Part shown: piece after piece, positions 8,682 through 17,512 of the stretch
How positions within the stretch are numbered: position 1 is the stretch's first letter
Layout: each line of letters opens with the position of its first letter
DNA from: Gammaproteobacteria bacterium
GTDB taxonomy: Bacteria > Pseudomonadota > Gammaproteobacteria > Steroidobacterales > Steroidobacteraceae
DNA: 64,000 nucleotides
Assembly: GCA_025358295.1 (NCBI GenBank)
Contig: JANYJY010000041.1
Coordinates: forward strand, 1-64,000
Reading direction: 5' to 3'
Program-made: the position numbers and the translations under genes
The notes under the pieces: model-generated
Database searches by the model: none
Told to the model about the DNA's origin: nothing
The model's input: only the letters and a program-made list of their open reading frames with translations

Positions 8682-10192
8682 AGGCCCGAAACGCGCGGGT
8701 CCCAAAGGCGTATGAATTTTTTCGAGAAGTCGAGTTCCCACGGCCGCTCATAGCGCTGGAGTCGATAGCGCCACGCCGCCATCGCGCTCAGCGTGGCCTT
8801 TCCCCATGAAGGCGAGCGGATATCCGTAACGGTGGGAAATCGGCATCCGAGCACAGTGGTAAAATCGCGGATTCGGCTGCGCAGGCGCGGAGAAAGCCAC
8901 GGCGCGTCAGTATGGCACCAGTATGCAAGCCATTCATCTTCCGCCCATTCGTCCGCTGTGGTCGGAAACACGAGGGGCGCGCCGGTGCAGTCACGCAAAT
9001 TGCCGACGGCACGCTCAACCGGCAAATTCTTGCTGCCGGGGGCCGGCGGCAGGGGCGCATAGACGTATAGCATGATTTCGGTCTTGGGGTGAATCCGTTT
9101 GATGTGGCGGATAAACTCGAATGTTCTCTCCGTCTCGCCCTCGGGGTCCTGCGGCGGAGCCAACATAAACGACAGCTCGGGAGTCACGCCATGGCTGCGG
9201 CACAATTCGACCGCTGCCAGTGTCTGATCGGTGCTGGTCCCTTTTCGAACATCGTGCAGCAACCAATCGCTGGGAGACTCGGCGCCGATGTAGGCCATGC
9301 GCAGTTGACTCTTTTTGACCAGAGCCCAGGAACGCTCTGAAAGATTCAACAGAGCGTCGGAGCGTGCGAAGCACCACCACGGTAACTGGAATTTCGCCAA
9401 TACCTCAAGCAGCGGCGCCGTGTCGACTTCGCGGTCAAAAAAGTTATGATCGAAAAATTGGATCGCGTCCACCCCGAACTGCGTAGTCAGGAACTGCAGA
9501 TCGCGGTCCAGCCGATCGGGATCCGGCAGCGCGGTCTTGCCTCGGAACATCGCCGCCACGCCGCAGAATGTGCAGCGGAATCGACAGCCCAAGGCTGCCT
9601 GATAACCGGTGGTGTGCCTGCCGAGATAGGTTTTAGCGATGTATTGTCTTGGATTGCCCAGGCGCTCGTAAGGCAAAATTCTCCCAAGGCCTGCCGGCGA
9701 AAATCCACGATTGGGGTTATGCACAATCTGATCCCCTGCGCGCCAAGAGAGGCCGGCAATCGTACTGAGTTCATCGGTGTCCCCTGAAAAGAGCGTATCG
9801 AGCAGTTTGCCAAGTGTTTCTTCTCCCTGACCTCTGATGGCGTAATCGGCGTACGGTGAATTGAGGCTTGGTCCCGCACAGATGGTCGGAAAATGTCCAC
9901 CCCAGATGATCGGTGTTGCGGGAAACCGCTCGCGTATCGCACGCGAGACGAAAATCGCCGTTCGGAGTTGCGGGCCGCCCATGACGCTGATGCCCACTGC
10001 GTCGATCCGACCGGTCTGGAGTGCGCGCAACGTAGTCGACACGAAATCCGTATCGACATTGCCGTCGATGATGCTGGACGTATACCTGCCGTCGAGCGAT
10101 GCGGACAGGTTCAACACCGCGAGAGGAAATCGGGCGCTGCGGCGTTTTGTAATCGTCGGATTGATCAGTAACACGTGTCGTTGAGGAATCAT
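8678..10192 (-). CDS. B12-binding-domain radical SAM protein
   Basis: A 504-residue protein with an N-terminal cobalamin-binding Rossmann domain (LLINPTI, then GGHFPTI and GQGEET, residues 1 to about 150) and a radical SAM barrel. The [4Fe-4S] motif is CRFRCTFC (CxxxCxxC). The DxHxxG cobalamin signature is absent, as in BchE-like members. Family members typically methylate unreactive carbons or do other radical chemistry. The ATG at 10192 overlaps the upstream stop (ATGA); an upstream start at 10246 would overlap the neighbouring gene more and lacks support. It is a distant paralogue of the next gene upstream. The substrate is unknown; the operon suggests a glycan or lipid-linked product. Confidence 0.88.
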   Translation of the reverse strand: MIPQRHVLLINPTITKRRSARFPLAVLNLSASLDGRYTSSIIDGNVDTDFVSTTLRALQTGRIDAVGISVMGGPQLRTAIFVSRAIRERFPATPIIWGGHFPTICAGPSLNSPYADYAIRGQGEETLGKLLDTLFSGDTDELSTIAGLSWRAGDQIVHNPNRGFSPAGLGRILPYERLGNPRQYIAKTYLGRHTTGYQAALGCRFRCTFCGVAAMFRGKTALPDPDRLDRDLQFLTTQFGVDAIQFFDHNFFDREVDTAPLLEVLAKFQLPWWCFARSDALLNLSERSWALVKKSQLRMAYIGAESPSDWLLHDVRKGTSTDQTLAAVELCRSHGVTPELSFMLAPPQDPEGETERTFEFIRHIKRIHPKTEIMLYVYAPLPPAPGSKNLPVERAVGNLRDCTGAPLVFPTTADEWAEDEWLAYWCHTDAPWLSPRLRSRIRDFTTVLGCRFPTVTDIRSPSWGKATLSAMAAWRYRLQRYERPWELDFSKKFIRLWDPRVSGL

Positions 10193-11655
10193 GACAGTCT
10201 TTGTGCAGGTACGAGCCAGCGCGTAAACAGCATCTCCACCGGCCAACGATAGTTATCCTTATCGCATCGATATCGCGCCAGTTGTTGCAGCAGTCGCTTG
10301 CTCCGCGTCACCCTCTTCCACGCCAATTCATGGAAGAACTTGAAGCGCTCGATGAGTTCGAATTTTTCGGGCGACACCCAGGGACCGGGTTCTCCCGCGA
10401 CGTAGTCGAACCCGGCCCAGGCTTCCAGGGTTTCCGGAAGGCGGAAACCACGTGCCACGGCTTCAATGACCAGCGCACTGCCGGGATAGGGTTTGAAATA
10501 GTAAATCGGCGTTAGGAAGTCCACGCTCATCGAGCGCAAGCGCTTGGCGCAATCGAGACTCGCTTGAATGTGGGCATCGGTCTCGTCCGGGAAACCGACG
10601 ATGAAAGGAAAATGGCCGGCGATGCCGAACCTCAGCATTTTCTCGGCGGTCTCGAACACTTGTTCGATCTTGATGTCCTTGCGAATGCGCTTGAGCACCT
10701 CATTGGAGCCGGATTCAACGCCAACGAGAAGCCGCCGCAAGCCCGACTGCTTGCATCGCACCCAGACTTCGTCCGGTAGGCGGATACCCTGGTCGGCGCG
10801 CATGGTGGCTGCCCATGTGATTTTCATTCCGGATTCGACGATCTGGTCAGCCAGCGCATGCACGCGGCTGGCTTTGGTGAAGAAGGTCTCGTCCTGGAAA
10901 TTCACATCGTCGAACCTGTAGCGATCCCACAACTCCTTCAGTCGCAGCGCCATCCGGACCGGCTCGAGGCCGACCCATTGGCGTCCGTAGACAAATGGAT
11001 CGGAACAAAATGCGCAGCGAAAATTACATCCTTGAGATGAGATGAAGTCCAGCTGTCGCTTGCCCTTCAGTTGGAAATAGCGTTCCACAGGGATCAATCC
11101 ATAATCGTGGGCGCGAAACCCGTCGACCTGCGCCAATTGTCGCGCCGGGTTCTCCTGAATCGTACCGTCCTCGAGTCTCACGGTGCATCCGGCGCAGCCC
11201 GCCAACGAACGGCCAGCCGCAAGCCGCTGGACTATTTCAGCAAACGTTTCTTCCCCTTGGCCGCTGACCGTGACGTCGACCGACTTTTCGAACAGACATT
11301 CACGCGCGAACATCGAGGGATGCCAACCACCCCAAACGACGGGCAGCGTCGGACGAGCCCGTTTGGCGGCGCGTGAAATACGCAGCGCGTCGGAAATCGG
11401 CGCGCCTGTCAGCACGGTAACGCCGAGGCACAACGCATCGTCGATGTGAGATAACACAGTGTTTTCGGCGTCCGGGTCCAGCCGGGCGTCGATGATTACG
11501 ACTTCGTAGAGATCCGGATCTAGCTCGGAACCAATGGCGAGCAACGCCAACGGCATGGTGAAGAATACTGCTTGAGGATTGTAGAGCACGACCTTGAGTC
11601 GGCTCGCGCGAGGTTTCATGAGAGGGGGGGTGGCTCCGTTTGCGGAAGTTGTCAC
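10189..11655 (-). CDS. B12-binding-domain radical SAM protein (second copy)
   Basis: A 488-residue protein with the same layout as its downstream neighbour: cobalamin-binding domain (VVLYNPQ, VVWGGWHPS, GQGEETF), then radical SAM CNFRCAFC with a following SDPF segment, then a helical C-terminal region. The GTG start at 11655 overlaps the amidohydrolase stop as GTGA and fits the pattern of the operon. An ATG at 11619 would give a protein 12 residues shorter, starting just before the lysine-rich first strand. A run of seven G lies between the two starts (11624-11630). Two B12 radical SAM enzymes in series suggest two separate carbon methylations or rearrangements on one product. Confidence 0.88.
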   Translation of the reverse strand: MTTSANGATPPLMKPRASRLKVVLYNPQAVFFTMPLALLAIGSELDPDLYEVVIIDARLDPDAENTVLSHIDDALCLGVTVLTGAPISDALRISRAAKRARPTLPVVWGGWHPSMFARECLFEKSVDVTVSGQGEETFAEIVQRLAAGRSLAGCAGCTVRLEDGTIQENPARQLAQVDGFRAHDYGLIPVERYFQLKGKRQLDFISSQGCNFRCAFCSDPFVYGRQWVGLEPVRMALRLKELWDRYRFDDVNFQDETFFTKASRVHALADQIVESGMKITWAATMRADQGIRLPDEVWVRCKQSGLRRLLVGVESGSNEVLKRIRKDIKIEQVFETAEKMLRFGIAGHFPFIVGFPDETDAHIQASLDCAKRLRSMSVDFLTPIYYFKPYPGSALVIEAVARGFRLPETLEAWAGFDYVAGEPGPWVSPEKFELIERFKFFHELAWKRVTRSKRLLQQLARYRCDKDNYRWPVEMLFTRWLVPAQRLS

Positions 11656-12845
11656 GCCGCCCTCCCGGTCAAATGCGGCAGCTCCAGCCCAATCTCGCGT
11701 GTTCGCGCATGCGCTACCAGGTCGGCAATCCGACTGTCCAGGATCTTCGCTTTGCCGTCGACCCGAATGTCCGTCCATTGCACGTCCGGCGCGACGGGCA
11801 GTGCGTAGTCCCTGTCCCCATATCGTGCGATTCCGTCAATTAGGACGAGTCGGACATCTGTGCGTCGCGCCTCTGCCAGGCGTGTTCGTGCGGGGAGAAG
11901 CAGAATGTCCGCGCGCGCACCCACTCGCAGCGTGCCACGATCGTACAATCTGAGCAGTCGGGCGCCGTCGGTCGTGACCAGCGATTCCAAGGAAAATTCA
12001 TCGATCACGCCCAGCTCGTTGGCGAGGCGCAACTCATCGAGCAGGTCGCCCGCGCCGCTTAGGCGGGAATCGGTGCCCAGCGCGACTCGGCCGAGTCCTA
12101 CCAGCTGCGCCACGTCCGCGGTCCTGCCGAACAAGTGTAGGTTCGAGGAGGGACACCAAATGAGGCCCGCAGCCGCGAGATCGAGCCGCACCCGTTGCGC
12201 GTGGTCGAGTGCGATGCCGTGCACCAGCAAAGTATTTGAGCCGAGACAGCCGAGCGCATCGAGTCGCTCAAACTCCTGACCCGCTTCCTCGTCAAGGCCC
12301 TCGGCGGCGTGAATGATCCACGGCCAATCGCTTGGAGTTGCACGATAGGATCTGCCTACTTCCTGCTCGCCGTCCACGTAGAGGGAGTGCGCCCATCCGT
12401 AGTCATGGACAACGCTGGTAGGAAAACAAGCGTTCGACAAAAAAGGATAAAAAGGATCGTGATGAGCGACCGTTGTAACTCCGCTCAGGAGATTTTTCAC
12501 GCCACCGATCAATAGGCGCTCGTCGCGGGCGACAGCGACGCCCGCTTTGAACTCGGGATCTGATCTCCGGTACGCATCGACATCTGAAATCCATTCACGC
12601 GCATGACAATAGGACTTGTCAAAGTCGGGGCGCGAAAGGCTATTAAGTTGCAAATGGTCGTGGGCATTGATGAGACCCGGCAGTACGCGGTCACCTTGGA
12701 GGTCGACGATCACATCGCCACGGTGGGGATCGGCGCCCAATGCGTCAATTCGTGGGCCCGCAATACGAATGCTGGTGAATCCACCATCGCTCAACTGGGC
12801 ATTGATCAATGTAAAGTTTGGTCTGGCGGGCGGCAGCTTCTTCAT
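11652..12845 (-). CDS. Amidohydrolase (TRZ/ATZ-like metal-dependent hydrolase)
   Basis: A 397-residue TIM-barrel hydrolase. The metal motif is HDH in NAHDHLQL near residue 65; later ligands are seen as a histidine in LLVHGIALDH, the SSNLHLF segment and an aspartate in LGTDSRLSG. This arrangement is usual for cytosine deaminase/chlorohydrolase-like enzymes, which remove amino or other groups from C=N carbons. The ATG at 12845 overlaps the methyltransferase stop (ATGA); the longer open frame upstream is sequence of that gene. An enzyme of this type in an operon with radical SAM proteins and a flippase is unexpected and hints at a nitrogen-containing product. Confidence 0.85.
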   Translation of the reverse strand: MKKLPPARPNFTLINAQLSDGGFTSIRIAGPRIDALGADPHRGDVIVDLQGDRVLPGLINAHDHLQLNSLSRPDFDKSYCHAREWISDVDAYRRSDPEFKAGVAVARDERLLIGGVKNLLSGVTTVAHHDPFYPFLSNACFPTSVVHDYGWAHSLYVDGEQEVGRSYRATPSDWPWIIHAAEGLDEEAGQEFERLDALGCLGSNTLLVHGIALDHAQRVRLDLAAAGLIWCPSSNLHLFGRTADVAQLVGLGRVALGTDSRLSGAGDLLDELRLANELGVIDEFSLESLVTTDGARLLRLYDRGTLRVGARADILLLPARTRLAEARRTDVRLVLIDGIARYGDRDYALPVAPDVQWTDIRVDGKAKILDSRIADLVAHARTREIGLELPHLTGRAA

Positions 12846-13513
12846 TTTCGAGCTCGCACGACCAACGCGATGGCCAGGCCATGCCATCGTCGATAGAACT
12901 CTTCGGATTTCGGGAAGGGTTCGCGCAGTTCCATTCCCACCCGCACTTCGTGGACCACCTCGATAGTAAGATTGGCCGCGGCGGCAGCTTCCCGTTGCGA
13001 GTCGAGTTCGTAGCAGCGGTGCGGCACTGTGCAATAGTCGTTCTTACGATCTTTGAACGATCGAGTGAGACCCGCCCGCGCGGCGTCGGGATGAAAGTCG
13101 GAATACAAAAAGACCCCGCCGACATTGAGCACTCTGGCGACTTCAGCCATCCAAGCATTGACGTTCGTGGCGTGACCAAGAGCGAGACCGGATATCACGA
13201 CATCGAACACCCGATCCGCAAATGGCAGCTGCATCATGTTGCCGCATACTCGAGCAGCGCCTGACACTTGACGAAGCATCGGTACACAAAAATCCAAGGC
13301 GACAACCTGCGCGGCTTTATCCGCCGCCAGCAAGCGCGAATAGCGTCCGCTACCGCCGGCGAGGTCCAGGGCGCGCCTGCCGGACACTGGCGGCCAAAGG
13401 TCGGCCATTGCCTGCTGCTCGGCTCGCATCAAAGGATTGTGAGCAGTCGAGGGATAGAGAGGTGCCCAACGTTTATAGGCCGCAAGCGTTTCCGCGGTGA
13501 GATTTGCGGTCAC
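12842..13513 (-). CDS. Class I SAM-dependent methyltransferase (UbiE/BioC-like)
   Basis: A 223-residue methyltransferase. ALDLAGGSGRYS is the SAM-binding loop, LDFCVPML follows it, and LPFADRVFDVV and LNVGGVFLYSD complete the class I pattern. The GTG at 13513 overlaps the upstream radical SAM stop as GTGA; the 30 extra residues possible upstream belong to that gene. The acceptor is unknown. Together with two B12 radical SAM proteins, the operon has up to three potential methyl-transfer steps. Confidence 0.82.
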   Translation of the reverse strand: MTANLTAETLAAYKRWAPLYPSTAHNPLMRAEQQAMADLWPPVSGRRALDLAGGSGRYSRLLAADKAAQVVALDFCVPMLRQVSGAARVCGNMMQLPFADRVFDVVISGLALGHATNVNAWMAEVARVLNVGGVFLYSDFHPDAARAGLTRSFKDRKNDYCTVPHRCYELDSQREAAAAANLTIEVVHEVRVGMELREPFPKSEEFYRRWHGLAIALVVRARK

Positions 13514-14589
13514 AGTGGCGCTGCCGAGCCAGCACCCAAGAACCTGGTGGCGCCCTGAATGTCTTGGGAATCTCGCCATAACGAGCAGACGCAGGTTCTG
13601 CATTCGGTGCGCAGCCCGGCGCGGATCGAACGGCGCAGTGCCGTCATGCCCCTGCTGTTCAATACGCTGACCAAATCGGTACCTGCGGCGAGACCGCCGC
13701 TCGGCGCGTTGCCGCTCGATATTCGTGCCTCAGAGGGTCCTGGAATAAAGAAGCATGGTTGTACATGGCCGGTTGCACCGATGACTGCGGAAAACTCCGG
13801 TGCGTTGCAACGCACCCGCGGGTACGGGCCCTGTCCGTGGATGGCGGCGAAATATTGGTGAATGCGTCGCAGCTTTTGCGGACTCTCCGCAATAAAGCCG
13901 GATCGAAAATCCTCTAAATGGCTGCGTTCGACGGCATTCAAGAGTTGTTCGAGTACCGGTAAGTCTTCCGGCCGCAATGCCAGATCGGAGACGAAGTCAT
14001 CCTTGCGCCCGAACGCGTGGGGGTTGGCGACGTCCACGGCTAGAAACGACACCTGGCGGGCGCCAAGTTGCTTGCATAGACCGACGAAAGTCTGCAGCTG
14101 CAGGAAGTTCGCGCGTTGCAAAGTGACCCGGATGCCTGGCGGTGCGCCATGATCCGCCGCTGCGCAAATCCCTTCGCACACCTTATCGAATGCATCCAAG
14201 CCGCGGATCGCGGCGTAAGTCCGCGCATCCGTTCCATCCAGAGATATGGTGATATTGTCGAACAGTTCGGCGGCAAGCCGGGCGTGTTTGGCCAGCGCCA
14301 GCCCCGAGGTGAGCAGCCACACCTTCATGCCGTTCGCTCGGAGCAGCCGGGCGATCGGTGCCCAATCCGGATTGAGCAAGGGTTCGCCACCCGATAGGAG
14401 CACCCACTGAGTGTGCAAACGCCGCAAGCTGGGCAGGAGCTCCGCCACGGCTGCGGCAGTCATGTCGGCTCGGCCGTGCTTCCAGTAATCGCAGGTCACG
14501 CAACGAGAATTGCAGCGCTCTGTTATATAAAGCGTAGCCAGGGGAAGCCGGTTTAGGGAGGTCTTGACGGGTAAGGCTGCTGTGGGCAA
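13510..14589 (-). CDS. Radical SAM/SPASM protein
   Basis: A 359-residue radical SAM enzyme. The cluster motif is CNSRCVTC near residue 26, followed by LLSGGEPLLNP for SAM binding. The C-terminal part has further cysteines (RCNAPEF, QPCFF and CRTCVC) in the pattern of SPASM/twitch auxiliary clusters, as in enzymes maturing peptides or modifying sugars and cofactors. No ATG or GTG is available before the in-frame TAA at 14638-14640; TTG at 14589 is the best start, with a weak ribosome binding site. It is the first gene of the minus-strand operon, so the promoter should lie in 14590-14791. Confidence 0.85.
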   Translation of the reverse strand: MPTAALPVKTSLNRLPLATLYITERCNSRCVTCDYWKHGRADMTAAAVAELLPSLRRLHTQWVLLSGGEPLLNPDWAPIARLLRANGMKVWLLTSGLALAKHARLAAELFDNITISLDGTDARTYAAIRGLDAFDKVCEGICAAADHGAPPGIRVTLQRANFLQLQTFVGLCKQLGARQVSFLAVDVANPHAFGRKDDFVSDLALRPEDLPVLEQLLNAVERSHLEDFRSGFIAESPQKLRRIHQYFAAIHGQGPYPRVRCNAPEFSAVIGATGHVQPCFFIPGPSEARISSGNAPSGGLAAGTDLVSVLNSRGMTALRRSIRAGLRTECRTCVCSLWRDSQDIQGATRFLGAGSAAPL

Positions 14590-14791
14590 TGGGCGGATCT
14601 CAACGGCCGATGGCGAGCGGACACCCGAATAGGTGGGTTATTCCTAGGGTGAGTACCGAGATCCTCGCTTAGGGTTTAGGCACTGTCCCCAGAAGGCGGC
14701 AAGCCGGCCCCGCGGAATTCCGCCATTAAATCCGCCGGTTGAGCGTGAAAAGGTAGCCTCAACTCTTTGATTTAGTTAAGCTCGCGGCCTC
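14590..14791. promoter_or_regulatory. Divergent intergenic region between the radical SAM operon and ccmA
   Basis: This 202-base gap must hold promoters for both directions. I see no convincing -35/-10 pair. It contains the 12-base perfect palindrome GCGGAATTCCGC (14712-14723) flanked by two GGCGGA-type repeats on the minus strand, and a 16-codon ORF on the minus strand (14676-14726) that I do not regard as a gene. Confidence 0.4.
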
Positions 14792-15424
14792 ATGAATACC
14801 GCAGCTGACGGTCTTAGCGTCGAAAGGGTCCACGTCTGGCGCGGCGATCGTCACGTACTGAAGGATGTCAGCTTGGCGTTGCGCTCCGGTGAGTTGCTGC
14901 ATGTCGCGGGGCCGAACGGAACCGGCAAGACGACTCTGCTGCGCGTAGTGTGCGGACTATTGCGGCCGGAACAGGGTCAGGTGACTTGGCTGGGGCAGTC
15001 CATCGCGGCGATTCGTGCTGAATACCAGGGGATTCTGGCCTATGCGTCGCATGAGCCGGCGCTGAAGGCAGATCTGACCGCCCTGGAAAACCTGCGCTTC
15101 GCCGTCGGCCTCAAACGTCGTGTCGCTCGGGACGAATTGCGCGACAGCTTGCGCCGGACCGGGGTCGAGGCCTGCGCCGATTTGCCGGCGCGCGTGCTGT
15201 CGGCAGGTCAACGGCGCCGTGTCGCCATGGCTCGGGTTATCGCGATGCAGGCCTCCCTCTGGCTGCTCGATGAGCCCTTTACCAATCTCGATGCTGCGGG
15301 CGCCGATATGATGACCTCTCTGCTGCAATCGCATGTGCAGGCGGGCGGGTCGGCATTGGTGGTGGCGCATCATGATCTGATGGTGGGCACAGCCCCGATG
15401 CGCCGCCTGGAGCTCGGACCGTGA
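14792..15424 (+). CDS. ccmA: Cytochrome c maturation ATPase CcmA
   Basis: A 210-residue ABC ATPase that works with CcmB and CcmC to release haem-loaded CcmE. Walker A is GPNGTGKTTLL near residue 36, the signature is LSAGQRRRVAMAR and Walker B is LWLLDEPF. Length and the short C-terminus fit CcmA. The ATG at 14792 has only a weak ribosome binding site. It opens a complete ccmABCDEFGHI operon, and ccmB starts inside its stop codon (GTGA). Confidence 0.95.
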   Translation: MNTAADGLSVERVHVWRGDRHVLKDVSLALRSGELLHVAGPNGTGKTTLLRVVCGLLRPEQGQVTWLGQSIAAIRAEYQGILAYASHEPALKADLTALENLRFAVGLKRRVARDELRDSLRRTGVEACADLPARVLSAGQRRRVAMARVIAMQASLWLLDEPFTNLDAAGADMMTSLLQSHVQAGGSALVVAHHDLMVGTAPMRRLELGP

Positions 15425-16101
15425 ACGTCGGCGTGTTCGAGGCCTTCACCTTGGTGGTGCGTCGTGAATTGTGTCTCAGTTTCCGGCGCCCGGAACAATT
15501 GCTGCAGCCGTTGGTATTCTTTTTAATCGTTACTACGCTGTTTCCATTGGGTTTAAGCCTCCAGTTGTCGCTGCTGCGAGACATGTCGCCCGGTGTGCTT
15601 TGGGTGGCTGCGCTGCTATCGTCCCTGCTGTCCTTAGATGCGCTGTTCAAGGGCGATGCAGATGACGGCACTTTGGAACAGCTGGCGCTCAGTGGACAGG
15701 GCTTGATGGTGATCGTCGTCGCCAAGACCTGTGCCCACTGGTTGGTAACCGGGGCGGCGTTGGTGCTGGTTTCACCCGTGGTAGGAACAGCGCTGGGTAT
15801 ACCGGTAGCCGCATTTGCCACGATGATGCTGAGCTTGGGCGTAGGAACCTTGACCTTGAGCTGGCTGGGCGCCATCGGCGCGGGCCTCACGGTGGGCCTG
15901 AAGCGAGGGAATGTGCTGTTGTCGCTGATCGTGCTGCCGCTGGCCATGCCCCTGTTGATATTCGGAGCCGGCGCAACCGACCGGGCGATTTCGGGCACGA
16001 ATGCCGCGGGGGCCTTGTATTTTCTGGCGGCACTTTGCGTGTTCACGTGCACGCTGGCGCCGTTCGCCGCAACGGCGGCATTGCGCATCACGCTGGAATA
16101 G
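15421..16101 (+). CDS. ccmB: Haem exporter permease CcmB
   Basis: A 226-residue inner-membrane protein with about six hydrophobic segments, the permease partner of CcmA. The N-terminal FRRPEQLLQPLVFFLIV and the internal DALFKGDADDGTLEQL motifs are typical of CcmB. The GTG at 15421 overlaps the ccmA stop. The gene ends 15 bases before ccmC. Confidence 0.95.
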   Translation: MNVGVFEAFTLVVRRELCLSFRRPEQLLQPLVFFLIVTTLFPLGLSLQLSLLRDMSPGVLWVAALLSSLLSLDALFKGDADDGTLEQLALSGQGLMVIVVAKTCAHWLVTGAALVLVSPVVGTALGIPVAAFATMMLSLGVGTLTLSWLGAIGAGLTVGLKRGNVLLSLIVLPLAMPLLIFGAGATDRAISGTNAAGALYFLAALCVFTCTLAPFAATAALRITLE

Positions 16102-16116
16102 AGGATTTAACGCCGA

Positions 16117-16851
16117 ATGTGGACCTGGTTTTACAAGCTCGCGTCGCCGCCGTCGGTCTATGCCGCCGCTGGGGCTTTGGCGCCGTGGTTCCTCGCCACG
16201 GCCGCCGTCGCCATCGTTTACGGCCTGGTGGATGGATTGGTGTTTGCGCCTCCCGACTATCAGCAAGGCGATGCGTTTCGAATCGTGTATGTGCACGCAC
16301 CGAGTGCCTGGATGTCCCTGTTTTCCTATACCAGTATGGCGCTCGCGGGGGCCATTGCGCTCGTCTGGCGAATCAAGATCGGCCATGCGGTGGCCGCGGC
16401 ATCGGCACCCATCGGCGCGTCGTTTACCCTGCTGGCATTGGTCACTGGGTCGCTCTGGGGTAAGCCGATGTGGGGCACTTACTGGGCATGGGACCCGCGG
16501 CTGACGTCCGAACTCATTTTGTTATTCCTCTACTTCGGCGTGATGTCGCTGCGATCGGCCTTCGAGGACCCTGCCCGGGGGGACCGCGCAGCGGCGCTGT
16601 TGGGCATAGTCGGGCTGGTGAACGTACCCATCATTCATTTTTCTGTTACGTGGTGGAACTCGCTCCATCAGGGCGCGACGGTTGCTAAAATAGGCAAACC
16701 GGCCATGTCCCTCAGCATGTTGTGGCCCCTATTGGCGATGCTGCTGGGTTTCATGTTGTTCTATGGTGCGGTGCTATGCATGCGCCTGCAGGGCGAAGTG
16801 CTCAATCGCGAGCGCCAGGCCAAGTGGGTGCGGGAGGCAATTAAATCGTGA
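16117..16851 (+). CDS. ccmC: Haem handling protein CcmC
   Basis: A 244-residue, six-helix member of the haem handling protein family that attaches haem to CcmE in the periplasm. The tryptophan-rich signature is [14 protein letters not shown], and the conserved histidines occur in VHAPSAW and [11 protein letters not shown]. The ATG at 16117 follows ccmB by 15 bases, and ccmD starts within its stop (GTGA). Confidence 0.95.
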   Translation: MWTWFYKLASPPSVYAAAGALAPWFLATAAVAIVYGLVDGLVFAPPDYQQGDAFRIVYVHAPSAWMSLFSYTSMALAGAIALVWRIKIGHAVAAASAPIGASFTLLALVTGSLWGKPMWGTYWAWDPRLTSELILLFLYFGVMSLRSAFEDPARGDRAAALLGIVGLVNVPIIHFSVTWWNSLHQGATVAKIGKPAMSLSMLWPLLAMLLGFMLFYGAVLCMRLQGEVLNRERQAKWVREAIKS

Positions 16852-17018
16852 GCGCGGCTTTCTGGTCCATGGGTGGGTATGCGCGCTATGTGTGGCCGTG
16901 CATGGCGCTGGCCGGCGTCGTGCTCGCCTGGAATCTTTGGTCGGCTCGCGCCTATCGCGATGCGGCCCGACAGAGAGCGCGGCGCGCACTTGCCATGTCG
17001 CCGGGCGAGACAGCATGA
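16848..17018 (+). CDS. ccmD: Haem exporter subunit CcmD
   Basis: A short 56-residue gene. The GTG at 16848 overlaps the ccmC stop (GTGA) and its own TGA at 17016-17018 overlaps the ccmE start (ATGA). The product has one membrane helix (about residues 14-30) after a GGYARYVWP segment and an arginine-rich cytoplasmic tail, exactly the CcmD layout. It helps release holo-CcmE from the CcmABC complex. Confidence 0.92.
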   Translation: MSAAFWSMGGYARYVWPCMALAGVVLAWNLWSARAYRDAARQRARRALAMSPGETA

Positions 17019-17500
17019 CGCCGCGGCGCAAGCGCCTGCTGGTGGTGCTCGGAATTCTGGGCGGCGTTGCCGCGTCAGTTTCTTTGGCGGTCATGGCGTC
17101 GCGGGAAAACATCATGTTTTACTACGACCCGAGCCAAGTCGCTCAGGGCAAGGCACCGCTTGCCAAGCGCTTCCGCATCGGCGGCATGGTGGTCAAGGGC
17201 AGCGTCGCACGCAATCCCGGGGATTTGCAGGTTCGTTTCGTGCTGACTGATTTCGCGCACCAGGTTCCGGTGGAATACACCGGCGTGTTGCCGGATCTGT
17301 TTCGCGAAGGGCAGGGCATCATCGCGCACGGTACGATGAATGCGCAGGGTGCTTTCGTCGCCGACGAAGTACTCGCCAAGCATGACGAGAAATACATGCC
17401 TCCCGAGGTTGCAGCGTCGCTGAAGAACAAGGCGGCACAGAGTCCGGCGGGCAATGGCGCCGCCGTCAATGGCGCGGCTCCGGCCGGGCCGATCGGTTAG
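17015..17500 (+). CDS. ccmE: Haem chaperone CcmE
   Basis: A 161-residue periplasmic protein with an N-terminal membrane anchor (about 7-29) and an OB-fold. It binds haem covalently on its way to apocytochromes. The motif HDEKYMPPE gives the haem-binding histidine at residue 123 and the conserved tyrosine at 127. The ATG at 17015 overlaps the ccmD stop. The tail after residue 135 is a low-complexity alanine/glycine/proline stretch, common in this family. Confidence 0.95.
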   Translation: MTPRRKRLLVVLGILGGVAASVSLAVMASRENIMFYYDPSQVAQGKAPLAKRFRIGGMVVKGSVARNPGDLQVRFVLTDFAHQVPVEYTGVLPDLFREGQGIIAHGTMNAQGAFVADEVLAKHDEKYMPPEVAASLKNKAAQSPAGNGAAVNGAAPAGPIG

Positions 17501-17512
17501 GCGGAGAGCGCA

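Noticed and set aside
11624-11630. Run of seven G between the GTG and ATG start options of the second B12 radical SAM gene
   Set aside because: Too short to argue for slippage; the GTGA overlap explains the start without it.
14676-14726. 16-codon minus-strand ORF upstream of the radical SAM/SPASM gene as a precursor peptide
   Set aside because: Very short, no cysteine or typical leader/core pattern, and it overlaps a palindrome that explains part of its sequence.
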